Assembly (NCBI RefSeq): GCF_028712165.1
Contig: NZ_JAQTQR010000004.1
Span: forward strand, 7,102-58,470
Origin: Sulfuricurvum sp.
GTDB lineage: Bacteria > Campylobacterota > Campylobacteria > Campylobacterales > Sulfurimonadaceae
Direction: 5' to 3'
Length of the DNA stretch: 51,369 nt
Under the pieces are notes generated by a model, which did no database searches, was not told where the DNA came from, and saw only the letters and a list, made by a program, of their open reading frames with translations. This document shows, in pieces, positions 1 through 8,311 of the stretch. Numbering within the stretch: the first letter of the stretch is position 1; every line of letters begins with the position of its first letter. Both the position numbers and the translations under genes were made by a program.

Positions 1-405
1 TCATGCTAAAAGATTTCTTAATCGCTAAAAAAAATCCATTTTTTTTTAAAACTGTGTAATATTCACACTGTGATATCGTTGTGAATAAGTCCTCTCACTT
101 TTGAATCGAAACAAGACAAAAAACTTCCTGATTTAAGAAAATTTTTATCTAAAAATACCCTGAATCAACCTTTATTCAAACTCACTTAAAGTGCCTAAAA
201 TAGGGGTTTTGAGCGAATTTATCCCCTTTAAATATTAATTAAGCAACTGTTATAAAAAGTTATTCACATTTGAGAAGATTTTTTTTTCAATTTAAAGCAC
301 GTAATCTGCCAGTAATCAAAATGTAATCCCTTTGAAATCCATATTGTTTACTCTTTCAAAAATAAGATACACAAATAAGTGTTTCTGTTAGAAAGGGTAT
401 AAACG
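1..405. other. AT-rich non-coding region with DnaA-box-like sites
   Basis: No gene of useful length is seen here. The stretch is very AT-rich and has exact TTATTCACA sites at 80-88 (minus strand) and 260-268 (plus strand), plus the near match ATATTCACA at 59-67. All three contain TTCAC, the reported core of epsilonproteobacterial DnaA boxes. Long A and T runs at 28-50 and 283-290 would melt easily. The region also serves as upstream sequence for the acyltransferase gene at 406, which has an AGAAAGGG ribosome-binding site just before its ATG. An ATG on the minus strand at 4-2 could begin a divergent gene that leaves the window, but this cannot be tested here. Confidence 0.5.
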
Positions 406-2130
406 ATGGTTAGTGCAGAATATATTTTACGCAAAGAACATCCGAAAGTATTTCAATATCCTTCACTTGTCAATAAAACGATTGTTGGATTAACGCGGTT
501 ACTTCTCCATGAAAAATCGATCAATCGTTTTATGGAACAGCATGAAGAAAAAAGCGGATTGGAATTTATCGATGCCGTTTTGAAATATTTAAATGTTTCA
601 TATAAAACGGTTCATCGTCAAATTGAAAATATTCCTACTATGGGTAAAGTAATAATTGTTGCCAATCATCCTTTGGGAGCCTTAGATGCTCTTTGTTTGA
701 TTCAGATGGTGTGTTCGGTACGTCAAGACAAAAAAGTAAAGATTGTCGCTAATCGTATGCTAGGAGAAATAACACAGCTCAAAGAGTTCATGATAGGGGT
801 AGATAATTTTAATGATAAACTCTCAAAACATGCTCTGCGTCAAATCGATAATGCTCTGCAAGCGGAAGAAGCGGTAATCTTTTTCCCCTCAGGAGAAGTT
901 TCACGTGCTGGACTATTTGGAGTTAAAGAGGGTTTATGGAAAGGTGGATTTGTAAAATTCTCCAAACGCAATTCTGCCCCGATCCTTCCTATTCATATCA
1001 AAGGTAAAAACAGTCCGCTCTTTTATGCCGTCTCATGGATTTATAAACCGTTAGGGGCTCTGTTGCTCAGTCATGAGATATTTGCAGCACGAAATCATGT
1101 ATTTGATTTTACGATCGGAGAGATGGTAAGTGAAAAAGTAATAGGGGATTTTAACCTGAGTGAAAAACGTCATGCGAGATTGTTCCGTAAACACCTTTTA
1201 CGCATCGCAAAAGGGAAAAAGGGGATATATCCTACCGAATGCTCTATTGCACATCCTGTATCACGTCAGGAGCTTCGAAGCGAACTTCGTCGTGGAGAGT
1301 TATTAGGACATACCAGTGACAACAAAGAAATATATCTTATAGAGCATGAGAATGCTCCGAATATCATCAATGAAATCGGACGACTTCGTGAATACTCATT
1401 TCGCAAAGTCGGAGAAGGGAGCGGTCATGCTCGTGATATCGATGCGTATGACCGTTATTATCATCATTTAGTGCTTTGGGATGATGAAGCTTTGGAAATC
1501 GCTGGAGCTTATCGTATCGGCGAATGTGAATGGATTCTCTCGTGGTTGGGTAAAGAGGGATTGTATATGAGCGATTTGTGCGATATGAACGATCAATTCG
1601 ACTCTGTATTGGAAGATGCGATTGAGCTTGGGCGAAGTTTCGTGCAGCCGAAATATTGGGGAAGCCGTGCATTGGATTATCTCTGGCAAGGGATCGGTGC
1701 CTATCTCAGCCATAATCCTCAGGTTAAATATATGATGGGACCGGTGAGTATATCGGGGAGTTTTCCAAAACATGCTAAAGAGGCATTGGTCTATTTCTAT
1801 ACCCTTTATTTCGGGTCAGACAATACAATGGTAAGAGCAAAGTCCCCTTATTTTCTTTCGGATTATGTACGCTCAGAATTTGAAGAATTATTTGATGGGA
1901 ATAATTACATTGAGGATTTTAAACGTCTTAAAGATTATCTCAAAGCCCTTGACGTCTCTGTCCCTACACTTTATAAACAATACAGTGAATTGTGTGAAGA
2001 AGGGGGAGTTCAGTTCATGGATTTTGGTATCGATGCAGATTTTAATAACTGTATTGACGGCTATATTCTCGTTGATATCCGTAAAATAAAAGAGTCAAAA
2101 CGTCAAAGATATATCAGAGCGGTGGAATAA
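406..2130 (+). CDS. olsF: OlsF-like bifunctional acyltransferase (PlsC domain + OlsB-like GNAT domain)
   Basis: This 574-residue protein has two acyltransferase modules. The N-terminal half is PlsC-like: NHPLGALD at about residues 87-94 fits the catalytic NHxxxxD box, and FPSGE at about 160-164 fits the second acyl-acceptor motif. From about residue 300 the protein resembles the N-acyltransferase (GNAT/OlsB) family, with the YLIEH, EIGRLREYSFR and YDRYYHHLVLWD segments. This order matches OlsF, described in Serratia and Flavobacterium, where the C-terminal part N-acylates ornithine and the N-terminal part adds the second fatty acid to make ornithine lipids. The ATG at 406 follows AGAAAGGG. 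Its end overlaps the convergent pseudouridine synthase gene by 17 bases. A role in another aminolipid is possible. Confidence 0.75.
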   Translation: MVSAEYILRKEHPKVFQYPSLVNKTIVGLTRLLLHEKSINRFMEQHEEKSGLEFIDAVLKYLNVSYKTVHRQIENIPTMGKVIIVANHPLGALDALCLIQMVCSVRQDKKVKIVANRMLGEITQLKEFMIGVDNFNDKLSKHALRQIDNALQAEEAVIFFPSGEVSRAGLFGVKEGLWKGGFVKFSKRNSAPILPIHIKGKNSPLFYAVSWIYKPLGALLLSHEIFAARNHVFDFTIGEMVSEKVIGDFNLSEKRHARLFRKHLLRIAKGKKGIYPTECSIAHPVSRQELRSELRRGELLGHTSDNKEIYLIEHENAPNIINEIGRLREYSFRKVGEGSGHARDIDAYDRYYHHLVLWDDEALEIAGAYRIGECEWILSWLGKEGLYMSDLCDMNDQFDSVLEDAIELGRSFVQPKYWGSRALDYLWQGIGAYLSHNPQVKYMMGPVSISGSFPKHAKEALVYFYTLYFGSDNTMVRAKSPYFLSDYVRSEFEELFDGNNYIEDFKRLKDYLKALDVSVPTLYKQYSELCEEGGVQFMDFGIDADFNNCIDGYILVDIRKIKESKRQRYIRAVE

Positions 2131-3037
2131 GTTCCATCGCCTCAAAACACTCCGCTACAAAGTCTTTCTCCGAAACAATATGATAATGCTCTTCTTCGTA
2201 TGTGAATTCAAGCGAATGGGCGTGAAGCAATAGACGTGTTGAACTCCCAATACGTAGACGCTCTTCTTCTGACAACTCTTTATTTATAAACCGAATGACG
2301 TCTTCTTCTGAAGGGCCGTATACCGGATCACCGATGATCGGATGTTTCACGTGGAACAAATGGACCCGAATTTGATGGGTACGACCAGTGAGAGGAGATG
2401 CTTCTACGAGGGTCATATCGTGTTCAGGAAAGTACCGTATAGGTTTAATAAGGGTATGGGCAGGTTTGCCTTTTGGATCAACTTTAACGACCATACTGAT
2501 TAAAAGATTCGGATGATCGATTCTAAATAAGGGTTCTCGTATGTCAAGATCGTGTTCGATATGACCTTTAACCATAGCAAGATAACGCTTCGTAATGGCA
2601 CGGCTAGAGAATAACTTCTTTAAAACAGTTTCACTTGTTTTATTGCGAGAAACTAAAACCAATCCGCTTGTTTCTTGATCGATACGGTGTGTCGCGTTAG
2701 CATGATCACCAAACTGATATTTTATCTCATCATTTAGTGTATAAGGTGAACGTCGGCTGTGTGGATGTACGCTCAAACCGCTGGGTTTGTCAAAAATGGC
2801 AAAGTCGTTAGTTACAAACATCGGTTTGAATCCACGCGATAACGCTTCAAAACAGATGAACTCAATATCGCCCTCTATGTATCCGAATTGATCGTCCATA
2901 ACAATACTGTTTTGCGTTAGTCGACCTCTTGCTATGAGTCGTTGACACTCACTTCGTGACAAACCTAACTCACTCATCAAAAAAGAGATAGCCGTTTGAC
3001 GTATAGGTGAATGGAGTTTTTTGGTGATAAAAGGCAT
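2114..3037 (-). CDS. RluA-family rRNA/tRNA pseudouridine synthase (copy 1)
   Basis: The 307-residue protein begins with an S4-like RNA-binding segment (about residues 12-70) and continues into the RluA catalytic domain. The catalytic aspartate lies in AHRIDQETSGLVL (about residues 117-129), matching the HRLDxxTSG signature. The motifs RTHQIRVHL and GDPVYG near residues 220-240 complete the family pattern. It would isomerise uridine to pseudouridine in rRNA or tRNA. The gene is 5 bases downstream of a close paralogue on the same strand, and both start MPF-IKKLH, so a tandem duplication is likely. The exact target (RluC, RluD or other) cannot be read from sequence. Confidence 0.85.
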   Translation of the reverse strand: MPFITKKLHSPIRQTAISFLMSELGLSRSECQRLIARGRLTQNSIVMDDQFGYIEGDIEFICFEALSRGFKPMFVTNDFAIFDKPSGLSVHPHSRRSPYTLNDEIKYQFGDHANATHRIDQETSGLVLVSRNKTSETVLKKLFSSRAITKRYLAMVKGHIEHDLDIREPLFRIDHPNLLISMVVKVDPKGKPAHTLIKPIRYFPEHDMTLVEASPLTGRTHQIRVHLFHVKHPIIGDPVYGPSEEDVIRFINKELSEEERLRIGSSTRLLLHAHSLEFTYEEEHYHIVSEKDFVAECFEAMELIPPL

Positions 3038-3042
3038 CGTAT

Positions 3043-3957
3043 TTATTTTGCTTTCATGGCATCAAAACATTGTGTTATGAAGTCTTCTCTGGAAACGATA
3101 TGATAGGGATTGTCTCCATACCTAAATTCGAGTGAATGGGCATGGAGCAAAAGGCGTGATGCACCCGTGTTTCTAAAGCGTTCTTCTAGAGACATTTCTC
3201 TATCTAGAAAACGGACGGCATCATTTATATCTTGATTGTATATAGGATCCCCAACGATCGGATGTTTCACGTGGAACAAATGGACACGTATTTGATGCTG
3301 TCGTCCGGTATAGGGTGAGGCTTCGACCAATGTGGTATCCGTCTCAGGAAAATACTGAAGCGGTGTAATAAAAGTACGTGAGGGTTTACCTTCGGGATGG
3401 ACTCGCACAATCATTCGTACGATAGAACTCTCATCTTCACGACGCAACAGAGGTTCTTGAATATCAAGAGGCTCTCTCAGGTGCCCTTTGACCATAGCGA
3501 GATAGCGCTTGGTGATTTCACGGTCTTCAAACATCATTTTCAAAACACGCTCAGAGATTTTATTGCGTGCCGCTAAAACGAGTCCGCTTGTCTCTTGGTC
3601 GATACGATGGGCGATGTTAGCATCATGACCGAAGCGGTGTTTGATCTCATCATTGAGACTATAGGGAGTATGGCGATTTTGAGGGTGAACGAGAAGACCG
3701 CTGGGTTTGTCATAGACAGCAAATTCTTCAGCAACAAATGTCGGCTCGAGTCCCATCGATACCGGCTCGAAGCAGACAAAATCGAAATCTCCTTCGATAA
3801 ATCCGGCGTTGTTAGACATGGCAACACCGTTTTGGAAAAGTCTCCCTTTGGAAATAAGACGCTGCGCTTCACTTTGCGCAATTCCTAATTCATGCATCAA
3901 AAACAGGAATGCTTTTTGACGAGTTGGAGCATGGAGCTTTTTGATGACAAAGGGCAA
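3043..3957 (-). CDS. RluA-family rRNA/tRNA pseudouridine synthase (copy 2)
   Basis: This 304-residue paralogue of the adjacent gene has the same plan: an N-terminal S4-type RNA-binding segment, the catalytic box AHRIDQETSGLVL, then RQHQIRVHLFHVKHP and GDPIY. Over their lengths the two proteins are clearly alignable, with many identical blocks and conserved indels. It is first in the two-gene minus-strand unit, and its ATG at 3957 faces purB across an 80-base divergent spacer. In C. jejuni a member of this family also sits next to purB and nrdA, so this is probably the syntenic copy, although which copy is ancestral is uncertain. Confidence 0.85.
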   Translation of the reverse strand: MPFVIKKLHAPTRQKAFLFLMHELGIAQSEAQRLISKGRLFQNGVAMSNNAGFIEGDFDFVCFEPVSMGLEPTFVAEEFAVYDKPSGLLVHPQNRHTPYSLNDEIKHRFGHDANIAHRIDQETSGLVLAARNKISERVLKMMFEDREITKRYLAMVKGHLREPLDIQEPLLRREDESSIVRMIVRVHPEGKPSRTFITPLQYFPETDTTLVEASPYTGRQHQIRVHLFHVKHPIVGDPIYNQDINDAVRFLDREMSLEERFRNTGASRLLLHAHSLEFRYGDNPYHIVSREDFITQCFDAMKAK

Positions 3958-4037
3958 TTTAATTCCTTTTTAGGGAGGGTTGGATAAACTCTATTTACAT
4001 AATAAGATGCGCATTTTAGCATAGTAAGGAAGCAGAT

Positions 4038-5366
4038 ATGGTAGATCGTTACGCCAGAGAAGAGATGAAATCCAAATGGAGTATTCAGGCAAAATATCAA
4101 GCATGGCTCGATGTTGAAAAAGCGGTAGTTGTTGCGTGGAATAAATTGGGTCTTATTCCTGATGAAGATGCAGAGAAAATTGTTAAAAATGCAGGTTTCA
4201 GTGTTGAGCGTATTGATGAGATCGAAGCGATCACTCGCCACGACTTGATCGCATTCACAACGTCCGTTTCAGAAACGCTCGGAGAAGAGAGCCGTTGGTT
4301 CCATTACGGTATGACATCATCCGATACGGTTGATACTGCTGTCGCTCTTCAGATGCGCGATTCATTGGTACTTATTATCGAAGATGTCAAAATGGTAATG
4401 GAATCGATCAAAAAACGTGCGGAAGAGCACAAGATGACATTAATGGTTGGACGTTCACACGGTATTCACGGTGAGCCGATTACGTTTGGTTTGGTGTTAG
4501 CCGTTTGGTATGATGAAATGGCACGACATCTTACAAACTTAGAACAAACGATGGAAGTGATTTGTGTCGGTCAAGTATCCGGAGCGATGGGTAATTTTGC
4601 TCACGCGCCGTTAGAACTGGAAGAGTATGCATGTGAAGCGTTAGGACTCAAGCCGGCTCCTGCATCGAATCAGGTTATTCAACGTGACCGCTATGCCCGT
4701 CTTGCTTCGGCGTTGGCATTGTTGGCAAGTTCGGTTGAGAAATTTGCCGTGCAAGTTCGTCACTGGCAGCGTACCGAAGTATATGAATGTGAAGAGTTCT
4801 TTGCAAAAGGGCAAAAAGGCTCATCCGCAATGCCTCATAAACGCAATCCGATTCTGACAGAGAATATCACAGGGTTAGCACGTATGGTTCGTGCCTATGT
4901 TATACCTGCGATGGAAAACGTCGCGTTATGGCATGAGCGAGATATCTCTCACAGCTCTACCGAGCGTTTCTGGTTGCCGGACAGTTTTATCACATCTGAT
5001 TTTATGCTTCACCGTCTTAACAGTGTTATTGCCAATCTCGTCGTTTATCCTGAAAATATGATGCGCAATCTTAATCTCACCGGGGGACTGGTTTTCTCAC
5101 AACGTGTTTTACTCGAACTTCCACTCAAAGGGGTAAGTCGTGAAGATGCATACCGTATCGTTCAACGCAATGCGATGAAAGTATGGGAAGGATTACAGCA
5201 AGGAAACAGTGCTGTAAATGAAAAAGGGGAAAGTCTTTATCTGCAGTATCTATTGGCCGATGAAGAACTAAGAGAAAGTTTGAGCGAAGAAGCGATCCGT
5301 GAATGTTTCAATTTTGATTACTACACCAAAAATGTTGATCGAATATTTGCGAGAGTGTTCAAATAA
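4038..5366 (+). CDS. purB: Adenylosuccinate lyase
   Basis: The 442-residue protein is a fumarase/aspartase-superfamily lyase. It cleaves adenylosuccinate to AMP plus fumarate, and SAICAR to AICAR plus fumarate, in purine synthesis. The superfamily signature SSAMPHKRNP is at about residues 262-271 and carries the catalytic serine loop. RSHGIHGEP at about 139-147 gives the conserved histidines, and MTSSDTVDTA at about 93-102 is the substrate-binding stretch. Length is normal for the short PurB type. The ATG at 4038 follows GTAAGGAAG. It is divergent from the pseudouridine synthase genes and upstream of nrdA, an order also found in Campylobacter. Confidence 0.96.
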   Translation: MVDRYAREEMKSKWSIQAKYQAWLDVEKAVVVAWNKLGLIPDEDAEKIVKNAGFSVERIDEIEAITRHDLIAFTTSVSETLGEESRWFHYGMTSSDTVDTAVALQMRDSLVLIIEDVKMVMESIKKRAEEHKMTLMVGRSHGIHGEPITFGLVLAVWYDEMARHLTNLEQTMEVICVGQVSGAMGNFAHAPLELEEYACEALGLKPAPASNQVIQRDRYARLASALALLASSVEKFAVQVRHWQRTEVYECEEFFAKGQKGSSAMPHKRNPILTENITGLARMVRAYVIPAMENVALWHERDISHSSTERFWLPDSFITSDFMLHRLNSVIANLVVYPENMMRNLNLTGGLVFSQRVLLELPLKGVSREDAYRIVQRNAMKVWEGLQQGNSAVNEKGESLYLQYLLADEELRESLSEEAIRECFNFDYYTKNVDRIFARVFK

Positions 5367-5405
5367 TTATCATAAAAATAGTTTCTTTCGGTATAAGAAA
5401 CAATA

Positions 5406-5436
5406 CAATATTGAGTGATTATAATACACCATATTG
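5406..5436 (+). promoter_or_regulatory. nrdA promoter -10 flanked by two CAATATTG-like boxes
   Basis: TATAAT at 5420-5425 is a strong -10 candidate about 90 bases before nrdA. A perfect 8-base palindrome, CAATATTG, lies just upstream at 5406-5413, and a near copy, CCATATTG, lies at 5429-5436 around the expected transcription start. The boxes are centred 23 bases apart. No good -35 is seen, as is common in this phylum. The arrangement suggests an operator, but the regulator is unknown. The 23-base spacing is not the roughly 31-base spacing I associate with NrdR boxes. Confidence 0.4.
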
Positions 5437-5514
5437 TCTGGCTCATCTGAGACAAAACAGCCAAAGAGATTCTCTTTTTGGTATTCAAAATAGACGGATT
5501 ATTAAGGGAGAGAG

Positions 5515-7881
5515 ATGCTAACTATAGTTAAACGAAACGGCCGCCGTGAACCGTTGGATATTACAAAAATTCAAAAATATACTTCTGCTGCTGTCAAAGG
5601 GCTGATAAACGTATCACAAAGCGAACTGGAAGTCGATGCGCAGATCCAGTTCCGTGACGGAATCAACAGTAATGAGATTCAGCATACTCTGATTAAAACA
5701 GCCGTTGATAAGATCGACATTGATTCGCCTAACTGGACGTTTGTAGCATCCCGTCTCTTTTTATACGATCTTTATCACCGCGTAAACGGATTTACCGGTT
5801 ACGGCACATTAGAGAGTTATTTTGAACGCGGTGAAGCTGAAGGACGTATTCTCCTAGGGCTCAGAGATAAATTTGATTTGGCGGATTTGGATGCGTATAT
5901 CGTTCCTGAACGCGATTTGGAATTTAATTACCTCGGCGTCAAAACTTTGTACGACCGTTATTTGATCAAAGATCGTCAAGGCGATCCGATCGAGCTTCCT
6001 CAGCATATGTTTATGGCCGTTGCGATGTTCCTGGCACAAAACGAAACCGACCGTCAGGGTTGGGCGAAAAAGTTTTATGACATGATGTCTAAATTCGAAG
6101 TGATGATGGCGACCCCTACTCTCTCCAACGCCCGCACCAATCGTCATCAGCTCAGCTCATGTTATATCGGTTCTGCACCGGATAATATCGAAGGGATTTT
6201 CGATGCCTACAAAGAGATGGCATTGCTCTCCAAATTCGGCGGAGGAATCGGCTGGGATTGGACACAGGTTCGTGCCATGGGTTCGTTCATCGACGGACAT
6301 AAAAATGCCGCAGGCGGAACCGTACCGTTTTTGAAAATCACCAACGATATCGCGATTGCAGTCGATCAGCTCGGAACCCGCAAGGGGGCTATCGCCGTTT
6401 ATCTCGAGCCGTGGCACATGGACGTCAAAGATTTCCTCGATGTGAAGAAAAACTCAGGTGAAGAACGCCGACGTGCGCATGATTTGTTCCCTGCCCTATG
6501 GATCAACGATATGTTTATGAAACGTGTTGTCGAAGACGGTATTTGGACGATGTTCGACCCGTTCGATGTGAAAGAACTCAGCGAGCTTTACGGCGATGCA
6601 TTTGAGAAACGTTATCTCGAACTCGAGCAAGATCCTAATATTGTAAAAGAACACACGAAAGCAAAAGATCTTTGGAAAAAGATTTTGACGAGTTATTTTG
6701 AGACAGGAAGTCCGTTCCTGTGTTTCAAAGACAGTGCAAATCGTGCCAATCCGAATGACCATTACGGAATTATCCGCAGTTCGAACCTTTGTACCGAGAT
6801 TTTCCAAAATACACAGCCGAACCATTATCTGATCAAAATCAAATACGAAGACGGTTCATTCGTGACATTCGAAGAAGATGAGATCGTAAAAGTCGACAGC
6901 GGAATCGAAAAACCGGCTAACAAAGTTACGGCACTCGATTCTCTCGGAGGACGCCCAATCTATATCGTGGAAAAAGAGAAAGTAGACGGCGCAACGGCGG
7001 TATGTAATCTCGCATCGGTCAACCTCTCACGCGTTCATACGAAAGAGGATATCGACCGTATCGTTCCGGTTGCGATCCGTGCTCTCGATAACGTTATCGA
7101 TCTCAACTTCTACCCGTTGGAAAAAGTCAAACGGACGAATATGCGCAGCCGTGCAATCGGTTTGGGTGTTATGGGTGAAGCTCAAATGCTTGCCGAAAAC
7201 AAAATCGTTTGGGGAAGCCAAGAACATTTTGACAAAGTCGATGAAGTGATGGAATCGGTGAGCTATAACGCGATTCTCGCTTCGAGCAACCTCGCTGTCG
7301 AAAAAGGAAAATATGCTGAGTACGAAGGGTCAAAATGGAGCCGCGGAATCCTCCCTATGGATCATGCGACCGCAGAAGTCCAAAACCTCGTGGATCGCGG
7401 CGGATTGTTCGCTCCGAATTACGAATGGGACGAGCTTCGTGAAACAATCAAAAAACAAGGGATGCGCAACGGCTATCTGATGGCGATCGCACCGACCTCT
7501 TCGATCTCGATCCTCACAGGGACGACTCAGACGATTGAGCCGATCTACAAACGCAAGTGGTTTGAAGAGAACCTCTCGGGTCTTATTCCGGTCGTTGCAC
7601 CGAAACTCAGCCCTGATACATGGGGATACTATACTCCGGCGTACGATTTGGATCAAACGATCCTCGTCAAAGCGGCGGCAATCCGTCAAAAATGGATCGA
7701 TCAGGGGCAAAGTCTCAATATCTTTATCACCCTTGATCGTGCCAGCGGTAAATATCTAAACGATATCTACATGCTCGCATGGAAACTGGGTCTCAAATCG
7801 ACCTACTATCTCCGCTCTCAATCACCGGAGCAAAAACAAGATACAGCAGACCGCTCGATGGAGTGTGAAGGGTGCCAGTAA
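5515..7881 (+). CDS. nrdA: Class Ia ribonucleoside-diphosphate reductase, alpha subunit
   Basis: This 788-residue subunit reduces ribonucleoside diphosphates to deoxy forms with NrdB. An N-terminal ATP-cone begins at residue 1 (VKRNGRREPLDITKI). The active-site residues can be placed: C216 (SSCYIG) and C497 (VCNLAS) as the redox pair, N424/C426/E428 (NLCTE) as the thiyl-radical centre, Y764-Y765 (STYYLRS) for radical transfer, and the CEGC tail at 784-787 that recycles the disulfide. E428 and C497 are 69 residues apart, against 21 in E. coli, so about 48 residues are inserted there, while the other spacings match. The ATG follows GGGAGAG. The partner nrdB is on the other strand, ending 3.8 kb away at 11643. 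Confidence 0.96.
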   Translation: MLTIVKRNGRREPLDITKIQKYTSAAVKGLINVSQSELEVDAQIQFRDGINSNEIQHTLIKTAVDKIDIDSPNWTFVASRLFLYDLYHRVNGFTGYGTLESYFERGEAEGRILLGLRDKFDLADLDAYIVPERDLEFNYLGVKTLYDRYLIKDRQGDPIELPQHMFMAVAMFLAQNETDRQGWAKKFYDMMSKFEVMMATPTLSNARTNRHQLSSCYIGSAPDNIEGIFDAYKEMALLSKFGGGIGWDWTQVRAMGSFIDGHKNAAGGTVPFLKITNDIAIAVDQLGTRKGAIAVYLEPWHMDVKDFLDVKKNSGEERRRAHDLFPALWINDMFMKRVVEDGIWTMFDPFDVKELSELYGDAFEKRYLELEQDPNIVKEHTKAKDLWKKILTSYFETGSPFLCFKDSANRANPNDHYGIIRSSNLCTEIFQNTQPNHYLIKIKYEDGSFVTFEEDEIVKVDSGIEKPANKVTALDSLGGRPIYIVEKEKVDGATAVCNLASVNLSRVHTKEDIDRIVPVAIRALDNVIDLNFYPLEKVKRTNMRSRAIGLGVMGEAQMLAENKIVWGSQEHFDKVDEVMESVSYNAILASSNLAVEKGKYAEYEGSKWSRGILPMDHATAEVQNLVDRGGLFAPNYEWDELRETIKKQGMRNGYLMAIAPTSSISILTGTTQTIEPIYKRKWFEENLSGLIPVVAPKLSPDTWGYYTPAYDLDQTILVKAAAIRQKWIDQGQSLNIFITLDRASGKYLNDIYMLAWKLGLKSTYYLRSQSPEQKQDTADRSMECEGCQ

Positions 7882-8243
7882 AGCCCCTGAGTGCTTTGAC
7901 GCTCAAAAACCTGCTTGACCGTATCGATTTCGCCCGTCAGGGTGAAATCCGCTCCCTCACTCCACTCTCCCCTACTTCCATCGAAATCCGTTTCAGTGTT
8001 CAGGATATTGCACGCGGTTATGACTGGATCGATATACTGTTTCGAGTAGAGGGCGTGAACGACGCCAAACTCGTTAGTGACAATGTTCTGCGTGCGTTGG
8101 ATATGTCTGAGGGGGTAACGGTGGAACTAACACCAAAGAGCGCTGCGTTAGCGATCGGCAGTTATGCTGGACGCTGTGATGAAGCACCGTGTTACATCAT
8201 CGGAACCTCACTCGGATACGAAGAACTCCCTTTTAGCGGGTAA
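7872..8243 (+). CDS. Small conserved-looking protein translationally coupled to nrdA
   Basis: I do not recognise this 123-residue protein. It starts at a GTG (7872) inside the last codons of nrdA and overlaps that gene by 10 bases, which implies coupled translation in one transcript. The composition is that of a soluble acidic protein with no signal peptide or membrane span. A central segment reads IEIRFSVQDIARGYDWIDILFRVEGVNDAKLV in pieces and predicts a beta-alpha fold. Two cysteines near the end, in GRCDEAPCYIIG, form a CxxxxC pair. The fixed position behind nrdA suggests a link to deoxynucleotide supply, but this is inference only. Confidence 0.7.
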   Translation: MPVKPLSALTLKNLLDRIDFARQGEIRSLTPLSPTSIEIRFSVQDIARGYDWIDILFRVEGVNDAKLVSDNVLRALDMSEGVTVELTPKSAALAIGSYAGRCDEAPCYIIGTSLGYEELPFSG

Positions 8244-8251
8244 TCACTGAC

Positions 8252-8311
8252 GTTCGTGGTGAGCTTGTCGAACCATGAACTTTTACCCTTCGACAGGCTC
8301 AGGGCGAACGG
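8252..8311. repeat. Dispersed palindromic repeat (RPEPVEG-type) between convergent genes
   Basis: Two arms, 8252-8274 and 8287-8311, are imperfect inverted copies around a short loop. The right arm contains CCTTCGACAGGCTCAGGGCG, a sequence I know as a widely dispersed intergenic repeat in many proteobacteria. Read on the minus strand, the right arm encodes SVRPEPVEG, the characteristic C-terminal tail it adds to neighbouring proteins. It lies between the convergent genes ending at 8243 and 8283 and could fold as a hairpin that ends transcription on either strand. No other copy was noticed in this window. Confidence 0.75.

Noticed and set aside
5406-5436. NrdR box pair upstream of nrdA
   Set aside because: The boxes are similar in style but the spacing and sequence do not fit the usual NrdR pattern; reported only as an unassigned operator.
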